A stretch of DNA of 64,000 nt from UBA2705 sp963977125 (GTDB lineage: Bacteria; Pseudomonadota; Alphaproteobacteria; Micavibrionales; Micavibrionaceae), in NCBI GenBank assembly GCA_963977125.1, contig CAXBNJ010000002.1, forward strand, positions 1-64,000, given 5' to 3'. The notes below the pieces were generated by a model that worked only from the letters and a program-made list of their open reading frames with translations, was not told where the DNA came from and searched no databases. Numbering within the stretch: position 1 is the first letter of the stretch; each line of letters begins with the position of its first letter. Of the stretch, positions 53,730-63,692 are shown one piece after another. The translations under genes were made by a program, and so were the position numbers.

Positions 53730-56048
53730 ATGGAAGATAGCCTTCGCGAAGCCGCCCTTGAGTATCACAGAAACCCGAAACCGGGAAAAATGTCGATCGT
53801 ACCAACCAAGCCGATGGAAACAGCGAAAGATTTGGCGCTGGCTTATTCACCTGGCGTGGCTATTCCTTGCGAAGAGATTGCAGCGGACCCTTCAAAGGCG
53901 CTTGATTATACATCGCGCGGCAATTTAGTCGCCGTAATCACAAACGGCACAGCCGTTTTAGGTCTGGGCAATATTGGCGCTTTAGCCTCTAAGCCTGTAA
54001 TGGAAGGCAAGTGTGCCCTCTTCAAAAAATTCGCGAATATTGATTCCATCGATCTTGAAATTGATGAACTTGATGTTGATGCCTTTATTGATACTGTTGC
54101 ACGCCTTGAGCCTTCATTTGGCGGCATTAACCTTGAAGATATTAAAGCGCCTGAATGTTTTGAAATCGAGGAACGCTTGCGCGAGCGTATGAATATTCCT
54201 GTATTCCACGACGACCAACACGGTACAGCCATTATTGTCGGCGCGGCTTTCACCAACTGGTTATTCTATACAGGACGTGACATTAAAAACATTCGCCTTG
54301 TTTGTTCTGGCGCGGGCGCTGCGGCAATCGCCTGCTTAACCCTTATTCTGGGTATGGGCCTGCCTAAAGAAAACATTATCGTCTGTGACCGCGATGGCCC
54401 TGTTTACAAAGGCCGTAATAAAGGCATGGATAAAGCCAAAGAAAAATTCGCTAATAACACAGATATCCGCACCCTTGACGAAGCCATTAATGGCGCAGAT
54501 GTATTCCTTGGCCTATCTGGCCCTGGCGCTGTGAGCAAGGAACAAATTGGCCTAATGTCCAAAGCGCCACTTGTTATGGCTCTGGCAAACCCAACGCCTG
54601 AAATTATGCCAGAAGATGTCAGAGAAGTTCAACCTGAAGCTATCATATGTACAGGTCGCTCTGACTTCCCAAACCAAGTGAATAATGTTTTATGTTTCCC
54701 GTTTATTTTCCGTGGCGCATTAGACGTTGGCGCAACGGCGATTAACGAAGAAATGAAACTTGCTTGCGTTGCCGCTATTGCCGCGCTTGCTCGCAAAGAG
54801 GCCGCGGCTGAAGTGGTCAGCGTTTACAGCGATGAGCAATTAGAATTTGGCCCTGAATACCTTATTCCGAAGCCTTTTGACCCACGTTTAATCTCTGAGC
54901 TGCCGCCAAAAGTCGCACAAGCGGCTATGGATACAGGCGTTGCCACACGTCCGATTACGGATATGGCGGCCTATATCGAGAAACTCGAAGCCCACAGCAT
55001 TAAAACAAGCATGGTTATGCGCCCTATATTTGCACGCGCCAAAGACAACCCAAAACGCGTTGTTTATTGTGAAGGTGAAGAAGAAAAAGTTCTACGCGCC
55101 ATACAGAGCGTTGTTGACGACGGCCTTGCTATGCCTATCGTTATTGGTCGCCGTAAAGTCGTCGATATGCGGATTAAAAAACTGCGTTTACGCCTCGATA
55201 TCGATAAAGATATTGAGCTCTGTGATCCTGAAAAAGATCCACGCTATCACGATTACTGGACAACCTATCACGAGCTGCTTGAGCGCCAAGGCGTTACGCC
55301 ATCCTATGCAAAAGCTTTGGTTCGTACAAACGCAACCGTGATTGGCGCATTAATGCTGCATAAAGGCGATGCTGATGCCGTTATCTGTGGCGCTTATGGC
55401 CGCTACAAAGACCATTTAAAGCATGTCAAAGACATTATTGGCGTACATGAAAATGCGACAAAGCTCTCTGCGCTTACCGCATTAATCACCAATAAAAGCA
55501 CAATCTTCATTACTGATACTCATGTGAATGTCTGCCCTAGCGTTGAAGAAATTGTTGAAAATACAATGCTCGCAGCGGAAGAAGTACGCCGCTTTGGTAT
55601 TGTACCGCGCGTAGCGATGATTACACACTCAAACTTCGGTAGCCGTGATAGCGAAAGCGGTAAGAAAATGGCCGAAGCGTGTCGTATCATTAAAGAGCTA
55701 GACCCGACCCTTGAAATAGACGGCGAAATGCATGCTGATGTCGCGCTTCGTCAAGAGATACGCAAGGAAATGATGCCAAATTCAACACTAAAAGATAATG
55801 CCAATTTATTGGTCATGCCTAATCTTGATGCGGCAAATGTGGGGTTAAACTTAACCAAGTCACTGACTGATGGCATTTCAATTGGCCCTTTAATTTTAGG
55901 TACGCGCCTACCGATGAATATTTTGACGCCAGCCACATCAACGCGTGGCATTGTCAATCTAACCGCTATGGCCACGGTCGCAGCGCAGGCTGTCGGCAAT
56001 AAACACGTGCAGCCAACGCTCTTTAACAAGGCAAAGCCTGACGCTTAA
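53730..56048 (+). CDS. maeB: NADP-dependent malic enzyme with phosphotransacetylase-like domain
   Basis: MaeB converts malate to pyruvate and CO2. The 772-residue product has the malic enzyme domain (LALAYSPGVAIPC, residues 34-46; VFHDDQHGTAI; nucleotide motif VCSGAGAAAIACL) and, after residue about 430, a phosphotransacetylase-like domain that is regulatory in this family (RPIFARAKDNPKRVVYCEGE). The fusion and length are normal. Confidence 0.95.
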   Translation: MEDSLREAALEYHRNPKPGKMSIVPTKPMETAKDLALAYSPGVAIPCEEIAADPSKALDYTSRGNLVAVITNGTAVLGLGNIGALASKPVMEGKCALFKKFANIDSIDLEIDELDVDAFIDTVARLEPSFGGINLEDIKAPECFEIEERLRERMNIPVFHDDQHGTAIIVGAAFTNWLFYTGRDIKNIRLVCSGAGAAAIACLTLILGMGLPKENIIVCDRDGPVYKGRNKGMDKAKEKFANNTDIRTLDEAINGADVFLGLSGPGAVSKEQIGLMSKAPLVMALANPTPEIMPEDVREVQPEAIICTGRSDFPNQVNNVLCFPFIFRGALDVGATAINEEMKLACVAAIAALARKEAAAEVVSVYSDEQLEFGPEYLIPKPFDPRLISELPPKVAQAAMDTGVATRPITDMAAYIEKLEAHSIKTSMVMRPIFARAKDNPKRVVYCEGEEEKVLRAIQSVVDDGLAMPIVIGRRKVVDMRIKKLRLRLDIDKDIELCDPEKDPRYHDYWTTYHELLERQGVTPSYAKALVRTNATVIGALMLHKGDADAVICGAYGRYKDHLKHVKDIIGVHENATKLSALTALITNKSTIFITDTHVNVCPSVEEIVENTMLAAEEVRRFGIVPRVAMITHSNFGSRDSESGKKMAEACRIIKELDPTLEIDGEMHADVALRQEIRKEMMPNSTLKDNANLLVMPNLDAANVGLNLTKSLTDGISIGPLILGTRLPMNILTPATSTRGIVNLTAMATVAAQAVGNKHVQPTLFNKAKPDA

Positions 56049-56094
56049 ATTCAGGGCTTTAACCAGCCGATAAAAACGCATAAAAACACAATGC

Positions 56095-56132
56095 AATAAG
56101 CCTTTCTTCTGTAATATGGAGAAAGGCTTATT
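56095..56132 (+). terminator. Hairpin after maeB
   Basis: AATAAGCCTTTCT (56095-56107) pairs perfectly over 13 bases with AGAAAGGCTTATT (56120-56132). The following T-run is weak. Confidence 0.7.
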
Positions 56133-56237
56133 CTGTATTATGTTGCGCAGATTAATAAAAACTGATATAAAACCTCATAATAAATCAAGAAAAATCAAAA
56201 AATCTATTCATTCAAACAGCACCTTTAGGACTTAAAT

Positions 56238-57659
56238 TTGACAAGCAGTGTTCAGCCAGATGATGCCATAGTAAAGGCAGATGACAACGTAACAGGTCCA
56301 AGCAACCCGTTATTTGGGCTGCAAGATGCGCAAATTAAAGCCGTCAAAGCACTGTTACAAGCTGGCCCTGAGGCAAGAAAACCATTGCAAGGCTTGCTCA
56401 GCGAGATGAGCAATGCTGATATTGCTGAATTATTCGCAAAACTTCATAATGACCAACGCGAAACACTGTTAGATCAACATAGTGATGATTTCGACCCCAA
56501 TATGTATGTGGAGATTGATGACGATATTCGCCCTGAAATCCTCACAACTATGCCCAGTATTGACGTTGCTAATATCGTCGATGCGCTAGATAGTGATGAC
56601 GCGCTTGATTTAATTATATCGCTCGATGAAGAGCTACAAGATGAAATCATACGCCAACTCTCCGCCAAAACGCGCTTAGAACTTAAAGAAGGCCTTGGCT
56701 TTCCTGAAGATTCAGCTGGCCGTTTAATGCAGCGTGAATTTGTCGCTATCCCACAATTTTGGACCGTTGGTAAAACAATCGATTATCTACGGGCCGCAGG
56801 GGATGAGATCCCAGATGAATTCTTCGACATTTTTGTAATTACGCCAACTTATCATGTCGCTGGTGAAATCCCATTAAGTAAGCTGATCAAAGCGAAACGT
56901 TCAGAAAAACTTGATGATTTAACGCTAGATGACATTCACGCCATACACGCACAATCAGACCAAGAAGATGTCGCGCGGATATTCCGCCGTGAAAACATTA
57001 CTTCAGCCCCTGTCGTGGATGATAGCGGCCGCCTAATTGGTGTGATTACCATTGATGACGTCATCCATGTTATCGATGAAGAAGCCGAGGAAGATTTTCT
57101 CATGCTTGGTGGCGTTGGCGCAGATGATTTATACAGCGCCGTATTATCAACAACCAGTTCACGTTTTCGTTGGCTGTTTATAAATTTAGTCACCGCCCTG
57201 TTTGCATCTTTAGTGATTGCTATGTTTGAAACAACCATCAATCAAATAGTCGCCCTGGCTATATTAATGCCTATCGTTGCTTCAATGGGCGGCAATGCGG
57301 GGACGCAAGCACTAACCGTTGCCGTGCGCGCGCTAGCGACCAAAGAGCTCTCCGGTTCAAATACGCTACGTATCATTTGGAAAGAAACTTTGGTTGGATT
57401 TATAAACGGCGTAATCTTCGCTTTTCTTATTGGTTGCGCGGCGACCTTCTGGTTCCAAGATTACATGCTCGGCGGCGTTATTGCCGCGGCGATGATTATT
57501 AACTTATTCGTCGCAGGTCTTTTCGGCGCAGGCATTCCTATCGCCCTTGACCGCCTAGGCTCTGACCCAGCCATCTCATCAACCGTTGTCCTGACCACGC
57601 TTACAGATGTTATTGGCTTTGTCGCCTTCCTTGGGCTTGCCGCTATCTTTCTTGTCTAA
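56238..57659 (+). CDS. mgtE: Magnesium transporter MgtE
   Basis: MgtE is a gated Mg2+ channel. The 473-residue product has the N-terminal superhelical domain, paired CBS domains (about residues 150-285; NITSAPVVDDSGRLIGVITI) and a C-terminal five-helix membrane domain with the family's Gly-rich IVASMGGNAGTQALTVAVRA. The start is TTG 56238, with AGGA eight bases upstream. I see no clear Mg2+ riboswitch in the 188-base leader. Confidence 0.95.
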   Translation: MTSSVQPDDAIVKADDNVTGPSNPLFGLQDAQIKAVKALLQAGPEARKPLQGLLSEMSNADIAELFAKLHNDQRETLLDQHSDDFDPNMYVEIDDDIRPEILTTMPSIDVANIVDALDSDDALDLIISLDEELQDEIIRQLSAKTRLELKEGLGFPEDSAGRLMQREFVAIPQFWTVGKTIDYLRAAGDEIPDEFFDIFVITPTYHVAGEIPLSKLIKAKRSEKLDDLTLDDIHAIHAQSDQEDVARIFRRENITSAPVVDDSGRLIGVITIDDVIHVIDEEAEEDFLMLGGVGADDLYSAVLSTTSSRFRWLFINLVTALFASLVIAMFETTINQIVALAILMPIVASMGGNAGTQALTVAVRALATKELSGSNTLRIIWKETLVGFINGVIFAFLIGCAATFWFQDYMLGGVIAAAMIINLFVAGLFGAGIPIALDRLGSDPAISSTVVLTTLTDVIGFVAFLGLAAIFLV

Positions 57660-57687
57660 ACAATAAAAATATGCTTTAAACGCAGCT

Positions 57688-59709
57688 ATGAGCAAAAAGA
57701 AACCCAAAATAGTCCCACGTCACGTCCCTAAAAAAGAGACAGGATCAGTGAAAAAGACAAAAAAAACAAAAAAGAAAACCAGAAAAACCAATAAAAAATC
57801 TGGATTCTCAATGCTTTCGCTTATGCGCACTCTCATAAAATGGGGCTTTGTTCTCGGGCTCTGGCTCACCTTATTCGTGATCATCATTACGGTTTGGTAT
57901 GCGCGCGAATTACCTGACATTACTAAAAATGCTGCATTTGAACGCCGCGCAGCCATTACGATACTCGCCAATGACAATACGCAAATCGCCCGAATTGGAG
58001 AGCTCAAAGGTATGAGCATCCAAATAGATGATATGCCCGATTATGTGCGCTTTGCTGTGATTTCAATTGAAGATCGACGTTTTTACACGCATTTTGGCAT
58101 AGACCCTAAAGGCATAGCTCGCGCTATATACACTAAAATATTCAAAGGTGGCCGCCTTGCAGGTGGCTCAACCATTACCCAGCAACTCGCCAAAAATCTA
58201 TTCCTTAGCCATCAACGCAGCTTGAAACGTAAAGTACAAGAAGCCCTATTGGCTTTATGGCTGGAGCGGAGCTTAAGTAAAGACGAAATTCTCAGCGCCT
58301 ATTTAAATCGTGTTTATTTCGGTGCAGGCAGCTATGGCATTGAAGCCGCTGCCCTAACTTACTTTGATAAATCAGCACATGATTTAACCTTAGGGGAAGC
58401 CGCCATACTTGCAGGCCTCTTAAAAGCGCCTTCGCGCTATGCGCCAACAAATAATCTCGCTCTAGCCCAGAAACGGGGCCGCGTTGTCTTAAATGCTATG
58501 CTCGCTGAAGGCTACATCACAAGAACCGATATTGAAATGCAAGCCGGCCTTACCGTCACCCGCCCACAGCCTAAACCGATAAAATCTGATAGCGGTCGAT
58601 ATTTTGTCGATTGGGTCATCAGTGAAGCGGCCAATATCCTGAGTATGCCTGAGCAACATATCGTTATTGAGACAACTCTTGATCCCGATTTACAAAACGC
58701 ATCACAACTGGCCATGATCAATGCTGTAAAACGCTACGGTGAGGATAAGAAACTATCTCAAGGTGGTTCCATTAGCCTTGGGGGCGATGGTGCGGTCTAT
58801 GCAATGGTTGGTGGCGTGAATTACCGCCAAAGCCAATTCAACCGTGCCACGCAAGCCCTACGCCCCCCTGGCTCAGCTTTAAAACCATTTATTTACCTCA
58901 CGGCGCTTGAGCAAGGCTGGAATCCTGATGATTTGATTTTAGATGCATCGCTTGAGGGCGAAGCTTACGCGCCTGAAAACTATAACCGCCAATATTACGG
59001 CGAAGTGACTTTAAACGATGCCTTAAGCCGCTCGTTAAACACGGCGACTGTGCGCCTTGCACAAGATGTCGGCATTGGTAATATCATAAAGAAACTCCGT
59101 AAATTCGGCATTACCAGCTCAATAAATCGTGATATGTCCCTCGCCCTTGGCAGTTCAGGCATGTCTGTTCTTGAATTAAGCGCCGCTTATGCCACTTTAA
59201 TGAATGAAGGCATCAAAGCCCCGCCTTACGGCATAAAACGTATTTTAACTAAAGACGGCGTTGTTCTCTATGATCGCGCAGATGAAAAATCAATGGCGCA
59301 ACGCGTCGCCAAACGCCGCGCCGTTAAACGCCTAAATCTAATGCTTGCCCATGTCGTCACCTATGGCACAGGGCGCGCGGCGCAAATTGAAGGCATGAAT
59401 ATTCGTGGAAAAACAGGCACATCACAAGATTCACGCGATGCGTGGTTCGCTGGCTTTACGGATAACATGACCAGCGTTGTCTGGCTCGGTAATGATGATA
59501 ACAGCCCAATGGATCATGTAACAGGCGGCAGCATTCCTGCCCATATCTGGCAAGAGATTATGAGCTCCACCCCCAAAGACAAAACGCCGCCCGGAGAGTA
59601 TACTCCGGAGCAGCGTTCAGGTTTTCAAGGGTTGTTAAGCCGTATTACAGGCCGAGATCAAAGCGCTAGGGGTAAGAATACATCGACGCTAAAATCATAT
59701 AACGATTAG
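57688..59709 (+). CDS. Class A penicillin-binding protein (PBP1-type)
   Basis: The 673-residue bifunctional peptidoglycan synthase has a very Lys-rich cytoplasmic tail, one membrane helix (about residues 48-72), a glycosyltransferase 51 domain with EDRRFYTHFGID and GSTITQQLAKNLF, and a transpeptidase domain with the SALK, SLN and KTG motifs (RPPGSALKPF, SRSLNTATVRLA, RGKTGTSQD). Exact PBP1 subclass is uncertain. It starts 28 bases after mgtE. Confidence 0.93.
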   Translation: MSKKKPKIVPRHVPKKETGSVKKTKKTKKKTRKTNKKSGFSMLSLMRTLIKWGFVLGLWLTLFVIIITVWYARELPDITKNAAFERRAAITILANDNTQIARIGELKGMSIQIDDMPDYVRFAVISIEDRRFYTHFGIDPKGIARAIYTKIFKGGRLAGGSTITQQLAKNLFLSHQRSLKRKVQEALLALWLERSLSKDEILSAYLNRVYFGAGSYGIEAAALTYFDKSAHDLTLGEAAILAGLLKAPSRYAPTNNLALAQKRGRVVLNAMLAEGYITRTDIEMQAGLTVTRPQPKPIKSDSGRYFVDWVISEAANILSMPEQHIVIETTLDPDLQNASQLAMINAVKRYGEDKKLSQGGSISLGGDGAVYAMVGGVNYRQSQFNRATQALRPPGSALKPFIYLTALEQGWNPDDLILDASLEGEAYAPENYNRQYYGEVTLNDALSRSLNTATVRLAQDVGIGNIIKKLRKFGITSSINRDMSLALGSSGMSVLELSAAYATLMNEGIKAPPYGIKRILTKDGVVLYDRADEKSMAQRVAKRRAVKRLNLMLAHVVTYGTGRAAQIEGMNIRGKTGTSQDSRDAWFAGFTDNMTSVVWLGNDDNSPMDHVTGGSIPAHIWQEIMSSTPKDKTPPGEYTPEQRSGFQGLLSRITGRDQSARGKNTSTLKSYND

Positions 59710-59721
59710 CCATCCATCTTC

Positions 59722-60228
59722 TTACAAAGCGTTAGTGATAACCGCTTCATCAATTAGTCTGTAATCACGCTTGGCTGATATAAACTTATCTTCGCCAATA
59801 TTATCCCAGTGAGTATAGAGGTCTTGCATCGCTTGGCCTGCGCTGCCGAAATCTTGAATATTTCTGCTGCGGGCATTATCAGCGAATTCTATGAATTCAA
59901 CAGGGAATGAGATGCGCGGTGCATGCAGACCTAAATCAAGCAGGCAGCGTGCGACTTGTGAATCTGGTAAGTCCATCATGTCAGCTGCGAATTGTATCGC
60001 AGAGAGCACTTTTACTTCCATGCGGCTATTGGGCACATAACGGAGGTGGCGCATAAACCGAGCGTAAATTTCCATGTCCACTTTGTCTTTAAGGTCAAGT
60101 GGTGGTAGGGGCAGGATAACGCGCTCTTTAGTCTCATCTTCGATGCTGACGTTTCTATCGGCTGTTTTTACGCCGTGAGCATTATCATTCGTTTTTAGGT
60201 TTGCTGGAGCTGCTATATGATTAGTCAT
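59722..60228 (-). CDS. Unknown protein behind a CtrA box
   Basis: I do not recognise this 168-residue protein. The first 45 residues are polar and probably disordered; the rest looks helical and soluble, with no membrane segment. GAGG precedes the ATG. It is convergent with the PBP gene. A perfect CtrA-like box lies about 127-142 bases upstream of the ATG. Confidence 0.7.
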   Translation of the reverse strand: MTNHIAAPANLKTNDNAHGVKTADRNVSIEDETKERVILPLPPLDLKDKVDMEIYARFMRHLRYVPNSRMEVKVLSAIQFAADMMDLPDSQVARCLLDLGLHAPRISFPVEFIEFADNARSRNIQDFGSAGQAMQDLYTHWDNIGEDKFISAKRDYRLIDEAVITNAL

Positions 60229-60354
60229 GGTGGCCTCGCTTTTTTTCCTAAAGTTTATCTAGAGATCTGAAATAATTACCCTTGAAGTATATTTCTTCTC
60301 TTTTTCTTTTAGCGCCGTTGTCTTGCGCTGTAACTCCACCTTGCCCGTGCAAGA

Positions 60355-60370
60355 TTAACAGAATCTTAAC
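60355..60370 (-). promoter_or_regulatory. Perfect CtrA-like box
   Basis: TTAACAGAATCTTAAC matches TTAA-N7-TTAAC. The nearest gene downstream is on the minus strand (59722-60228); icd transcription comes toward it from the other side but stops at the terminator. A sharp -10 element was not found next to it. Confidence 0.55.
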
Positions 60371-60610
60371 AGCACCCAGAAAGGCCACGAAAGCCCGTAT
60401 TACGCTGTGGGTAAGTGAATCCGCCCATTAAATCCAACCGTTTTTCCTCGCCTTAAATCGCTCAAAAATCATATTTATTAAGAAAATCTGCTCGATTCTT
60501 CTTTTCTAAGCCTCTAAGCCCGAATGAAATCAACATAATATATTGTTTTTCAATAACTTAACTAGAATCACCGAGAAAGAATCGATCGAGAATTACCTAG
60601 AGCCCATAAT

Positions 60611-60647
60611 AAAAAACGCGCAAAGCTTAAAGCCTTGCACGTTTTTT
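60611..60647 (-). terminator. icd terminator
   Basis: An A-run, then ACGCGCAAAGCTT with AAGCCTTGCACGT, followed by a T-run, form a hairpin 34 bases after the icd stop. It could work from both strands. Confidence 0.8.
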
Positions 60648-60680
60648 GTTCGTCTTATTTATTCGAAAATCTATAGCTTA

Positions 60681-61904
60681 TTAAGCGGCAACTTTCATCA
60701 CGCCATCTAGCCCCTCAACAATCTTATCCAAGAAAGCTTGTGTGTTGAGGTAAGGCTGATCTTTACCAACCAATATCGCTAAATCTTTGGTCATGAAGCC
60801 CGCTTCGACGGTCGCGACGCAAACATCTTCCAATTTTTGTGCAAAATCGATCAAATCTTGGTTATCATCAAACTTACCGCGATATTTCAAACCTTGCGTC
60901 CATGCAAAGATCGAGGCAATTGGATTTGTTGATGTTTCTTTGCCCTGTTCATGTAGGCGGAAGTGACGCGTAACTGTACCGTGCGCCGCTTCTGATTCAA
61001 TGGTTTTGCCGTCTGGCGTCATCAATACAGAAGTCATTAGTCCAAGTGAGCCAAAGCCTTGCGCGACGATGTCTGATTGCACATCACCATCATAATTCTT
61101 ACATGCCCAAACAAAGCCGCCATTCCACTTAATAGCGCAGGCCACCATATCATCAATAAGGCGGTGCTCGTATGTGAGGCCCGCTTTATCAAAGGCTTCT
61201 TTAAATTCTTCTTGGAAGACTTCCTCGAATAAATCTTTAAAGCGTCCATCATAGGCTTTTAATATGGTGTTCTTGGTTGAAAGATAAACAGGGTAATTAC
61301 GCATAAGGCCATAATTAAAGCTTGAACGGGCAAAGCCGCGTATGCTGTCATCAAGATTGTACATGCTCATCGCAACGCCAGAACTTGGGAAGTTAAACAC
61401 TTCCATTTCTTGCGCTTCGCCGCCATCATCAGGCGTAAAGGTCATGGTTAAGCGGCCTTTACCGGGGATTTTAATATCCGTGGCGCGATATTGGTCACCA
61501 AAAGCGTGACGGCCAATAACAATGGGCTGCGTCCACCCAGGGACATAGCGCGGGACATTGTTACAAATAATCGGCTCACGAAATACTGTGCCGCCAATAA
61601 TGTTACGGATTGTACCATTAGGGGAGCGCCACATTTTCTTTAGGCCAAATTCTTCAACGCGCCCTTCATCAGGGGTAATTGTCGCGCATTTAACGCCGAC
61701 ACCATATTTGTTAATCGCGTCCGCCGCATCGATCGTGATTTGATCATCTGTCTCATCACGTTTTTGGATCGACAAATCATAATATTTCAAGTCCACATCG
61801 ACATAAGGCAAAATAAGCTTTGTTTTAATGAAGTCCCATATAATACGGGTCATTTCATCGCCGTCTATCTCAACAATCGGATTACTTACTTTAATTTTAC
61901 TCAT
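60681..61904 (-). CDS. icd: NADP-dependent isocitrate dehydrogenase
   Basis: Icd converts isocitrate to 2-oxoglutarate in the TCA cycle. The 407-residue product is of the homodimeric type shared by alphaproteobacteria and eukaryotes. It has the VEIDGDEMTRIIWD start, the substrate motif RSPNGTIRNIIGGTVFREPI, LIDDMVACAIKWNGGFVWAC, and the NADP region AAHGTVTRHFR. AGGAG precedes the ATG. Confidence 0.97.
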   Translation of the reverse strand: MSKIKVSNPIVEIDGDEMTRIIWDFIKTKLILPYVDVDLKYYDLSIQKRDETDDQITIDAADAINKYGVGVKCATITPDEGRVEEFGLKKMWRSPNGTIRNIIGGTVFREPIICNNVPRYVPGWTQPIVIGRHAFGDQYRATDIKIPGKGRLTMTFTPDDGGEAQEMEVFNFPSSGVAMSMYNLDDSIRGFARSSFNYGLMRNYPVYLSTKNTILKAYDGRFKDLFEEVFQEEFKEAFDKAGLTYEHRLIDDMVACAIKWNGGFVWACKNYDGDVQSDIVAQGFGSLGLMTSVLMTPDGKTIESEAAHGTVTRHFRLHEQGKETSTNPIASIFAWTQGLKYRGKFDDNQDLIDFAQKLEDVCVATVEAGFMTKDLAILVGKDQPYLNTQAFLDKIVEGLDGVMKVAA

Positions 61905-62137
61905 ATCGTCCTGCTCCTTTTATGTTTATTTGGTCAAATTTTATAAATTCAAGACATCATTATGGCGCGATTGCGCCAAATATCAAGAGCGCCCTATCGC
62001 TTCGTGCATAGTGAGCACATAAATAGCCGCGCAAAACACTTGACATAACAAGCCTGCTTGCTTAAGGTGATTTTTCATATGAATAGCGACTCTGTTCATA
62101 ACGAAGAATCAAAAACTACGAAGAGAAAGCAATAGTC

Positions 62138-62797
62138 ATGATTGGAGCTTTAGAAGAAGTAGAAGTAGAAACACCGAGAACTATATTTGATATTATCTAT
62201 AGTGATAATGCACAAGAGCTCGAAGATTATTTAGCCGAAAGCCCAGACAGCCTTGAAGCCACTTATGGCCGCTATAAAAGTACGCCATTGCTCTGGGCCG
62301 TTTTGAATGACAAGCTACAATGCCTTAAAATTCTTATAAAAGCGGGCGCAGACCTAAATGCCCAAGATGCAGATTCAGACACCGCACTTATCTGCGCCTC
62401 AAAAAAAGGGCTAAATAAAGGCATAAGCCTTCTACTCAAAGCCGATGCAGATACAACAATAGTTAACGCAGAGGGCAAAACAGCTGAACAATACGCAGAA
62501 GCGAAGAGCACGAAGAACCTATTTATTAGGCACCATGCAGGCCAATTTATAAAAGAATCTGACACAATGGTCTCTATCATGAACTACGTGGATAGCTGCG
62601 CTATGACCATAAAATCTATATATAACTTTGAAGCAGCAAACATTACAACACAAAGCAAAGATAATGATGGTCAAAGCTTATTCGTGCAGGAATTTAATCT
62701 ACGATCACCGCAAAAACAGCTTATACAGGCCGCTCAATTCTTAAAACAGCAAGAAAACGGTGATTTATGCGGGTTCAAACTGCCGACTATTATTTAG
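62138..62797 (+). CDS. Ankyrin-repeat protein 1 with C-terminal domain
   Basis: The 219-residue product has about three ankyrin repeats (roughly residues 45-130; TPLLWAVLNDKLQCLKILIK, then AGADLNAQDADSDTALICAS) followed by an approximately 80-residue C-terminal domain starting FIKESDTMVSI and ending FLKQQENGDLCGFKLPTII. The same domain occurs in the next gene. No signal peptide. It starts 233 bases from icd, divergently, and 21 bases separate the two ankyrin genes. Confidence 0.85.
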   Translation: MIGALEEVEVETPRTIFDIIYSDNAQELEDYLAESPDSLEATYGRYKSTPLLWAVLNDKLQCLKILIKAGADLNAQDADSDTALICASKKGLNKGISLLLKADADTTIVNAEGKTAEQYAEAKSTKNLFIRHHAGQFIKESDTMVSIMNYVDSCAMTIKSIYNFEAANITTQSKDNDGQSLFVQEFNLRSPQKQLIQAAQFLKQQENGDLCGFKLPTII

Positions 62798-62818
62798 ATA
62801 AACAAGAAAGCATAAACT

Positions 62819-63673
62819 ATGTTCGGTAAAAATAAGATATTTAAGATCATCGCAAAAGCTACGCTCGAAGAATTAGAGAAATATATCGAGGCACATCCTG
62901 AAACGCTTGAATTGCAATTTTCGAAGAAGCATGATTTAGCAACGCCATTACTCTATGCCATAAGCCTCGGTAAAGCGGATAAAATGCAGGCTCTGATTGA
63001 CGCTGGCGCCAATATAGATGCAGTAAATGCCCATGGCTGGAAAGCCATTCATCTCGCTGCCGGGAAAAGCGATGATAAATGCCTAACAGTCATGCTTGAC
63101 GCAGGCGCTGATATCAACGCCCTTACAACGGGTACCAATCGTACCGCGCTGAGTATCGCGGCTTCACGCAGATACGGCCCTGGCGTAACGACGCTCATTA
63201 ATAATGGAGCAGATCTTAATACGCAGGATAGAGATGGTTGGACTGCGCTACACTACGCAACCTATGCTGATAATGAGCTATACGTCGAACAATTACTTAA
63301 AGCGGGCATTGATCCCACAATAATAAGCAATGATGGACGCACGGCAAATCAAGTTCACACAACCGACGCCATTAAAGATTTGATAAAAGCGGCAATCGTC
63401 AAAAAAAATGCCCCGCCAGCAGGCGTATTCATCAAAGAAGGCGATTACCTTGTCTCAATCACAGAAATCGCGCCCGCATGCGACATAAACGAAACAGTCT
63501 TATATAATTTCGATGCCAAAACGGTTTCGTATAGAGATAATAACAAAAAAAGCCCAACTTTACGCCTGAGCTTTGAGGGCGCAATAAGTAAAACACAATT
63601 AAAATCCGCCGCTGATTTCCTCAAGCAACATGACGGTGATGTTCGTGGATTTAAATTGTCGCCAATTCAATAA
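62819..63673 (+). CDS. Ankyrin-repeat protein 2 with C-terminal domain
   Basis: The 284-residue product has about five ankyrin repeats (roughly 25-185; TPLLYAISLGKADKMQALID and GWTALHYATYADNELYVEQL) and the same C-terminal domain (FIKEGDYLVSI ... FLKQHDGDVRGFKLSPIQ). It is a tandem paralogue of the preceding gene with more repeats. Shine-Dalgarno is weak. A secreted protein follows 19 bases downstream. Confidence 0.85.
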   Translation: MFGKNKIFKIIAKATLEELEKYIEAHPETLELQFSKKHDLATPLLYAISLGKADKMQALIDAGANIDAVNAHGWKAIHLAAGKSDDKCLTVMLDAGADINALTTGTNRTALSIAASRRYGPGVTTLINNGADLNTQDRDGWTALHYATYADNELYVEQLLKAGIDPTIISNDGRTANQVHTTDAIKDLIKAAIVKKNAPPAGVFIKEGDYLVSITEIAPACDINETVLYNFDAKTVSYRDNNKKSPTLRLSFEGAISKTQLKSAADFLKQHDGDVRGFKLSPIQ

Positions 63674-63692
63674 AAATGATGAGAGTATAGAG

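Larger units (their letters stand above)
60229..60680. other. Intergenic region between the CtrA-box gene and icd
   Basis: This 452-base space contains the CtrA-like box, a T-rich leader for the minus-strand gene, and the icd terminator. I see no credible ORF or known RNA in it. Confidence 0.6.
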
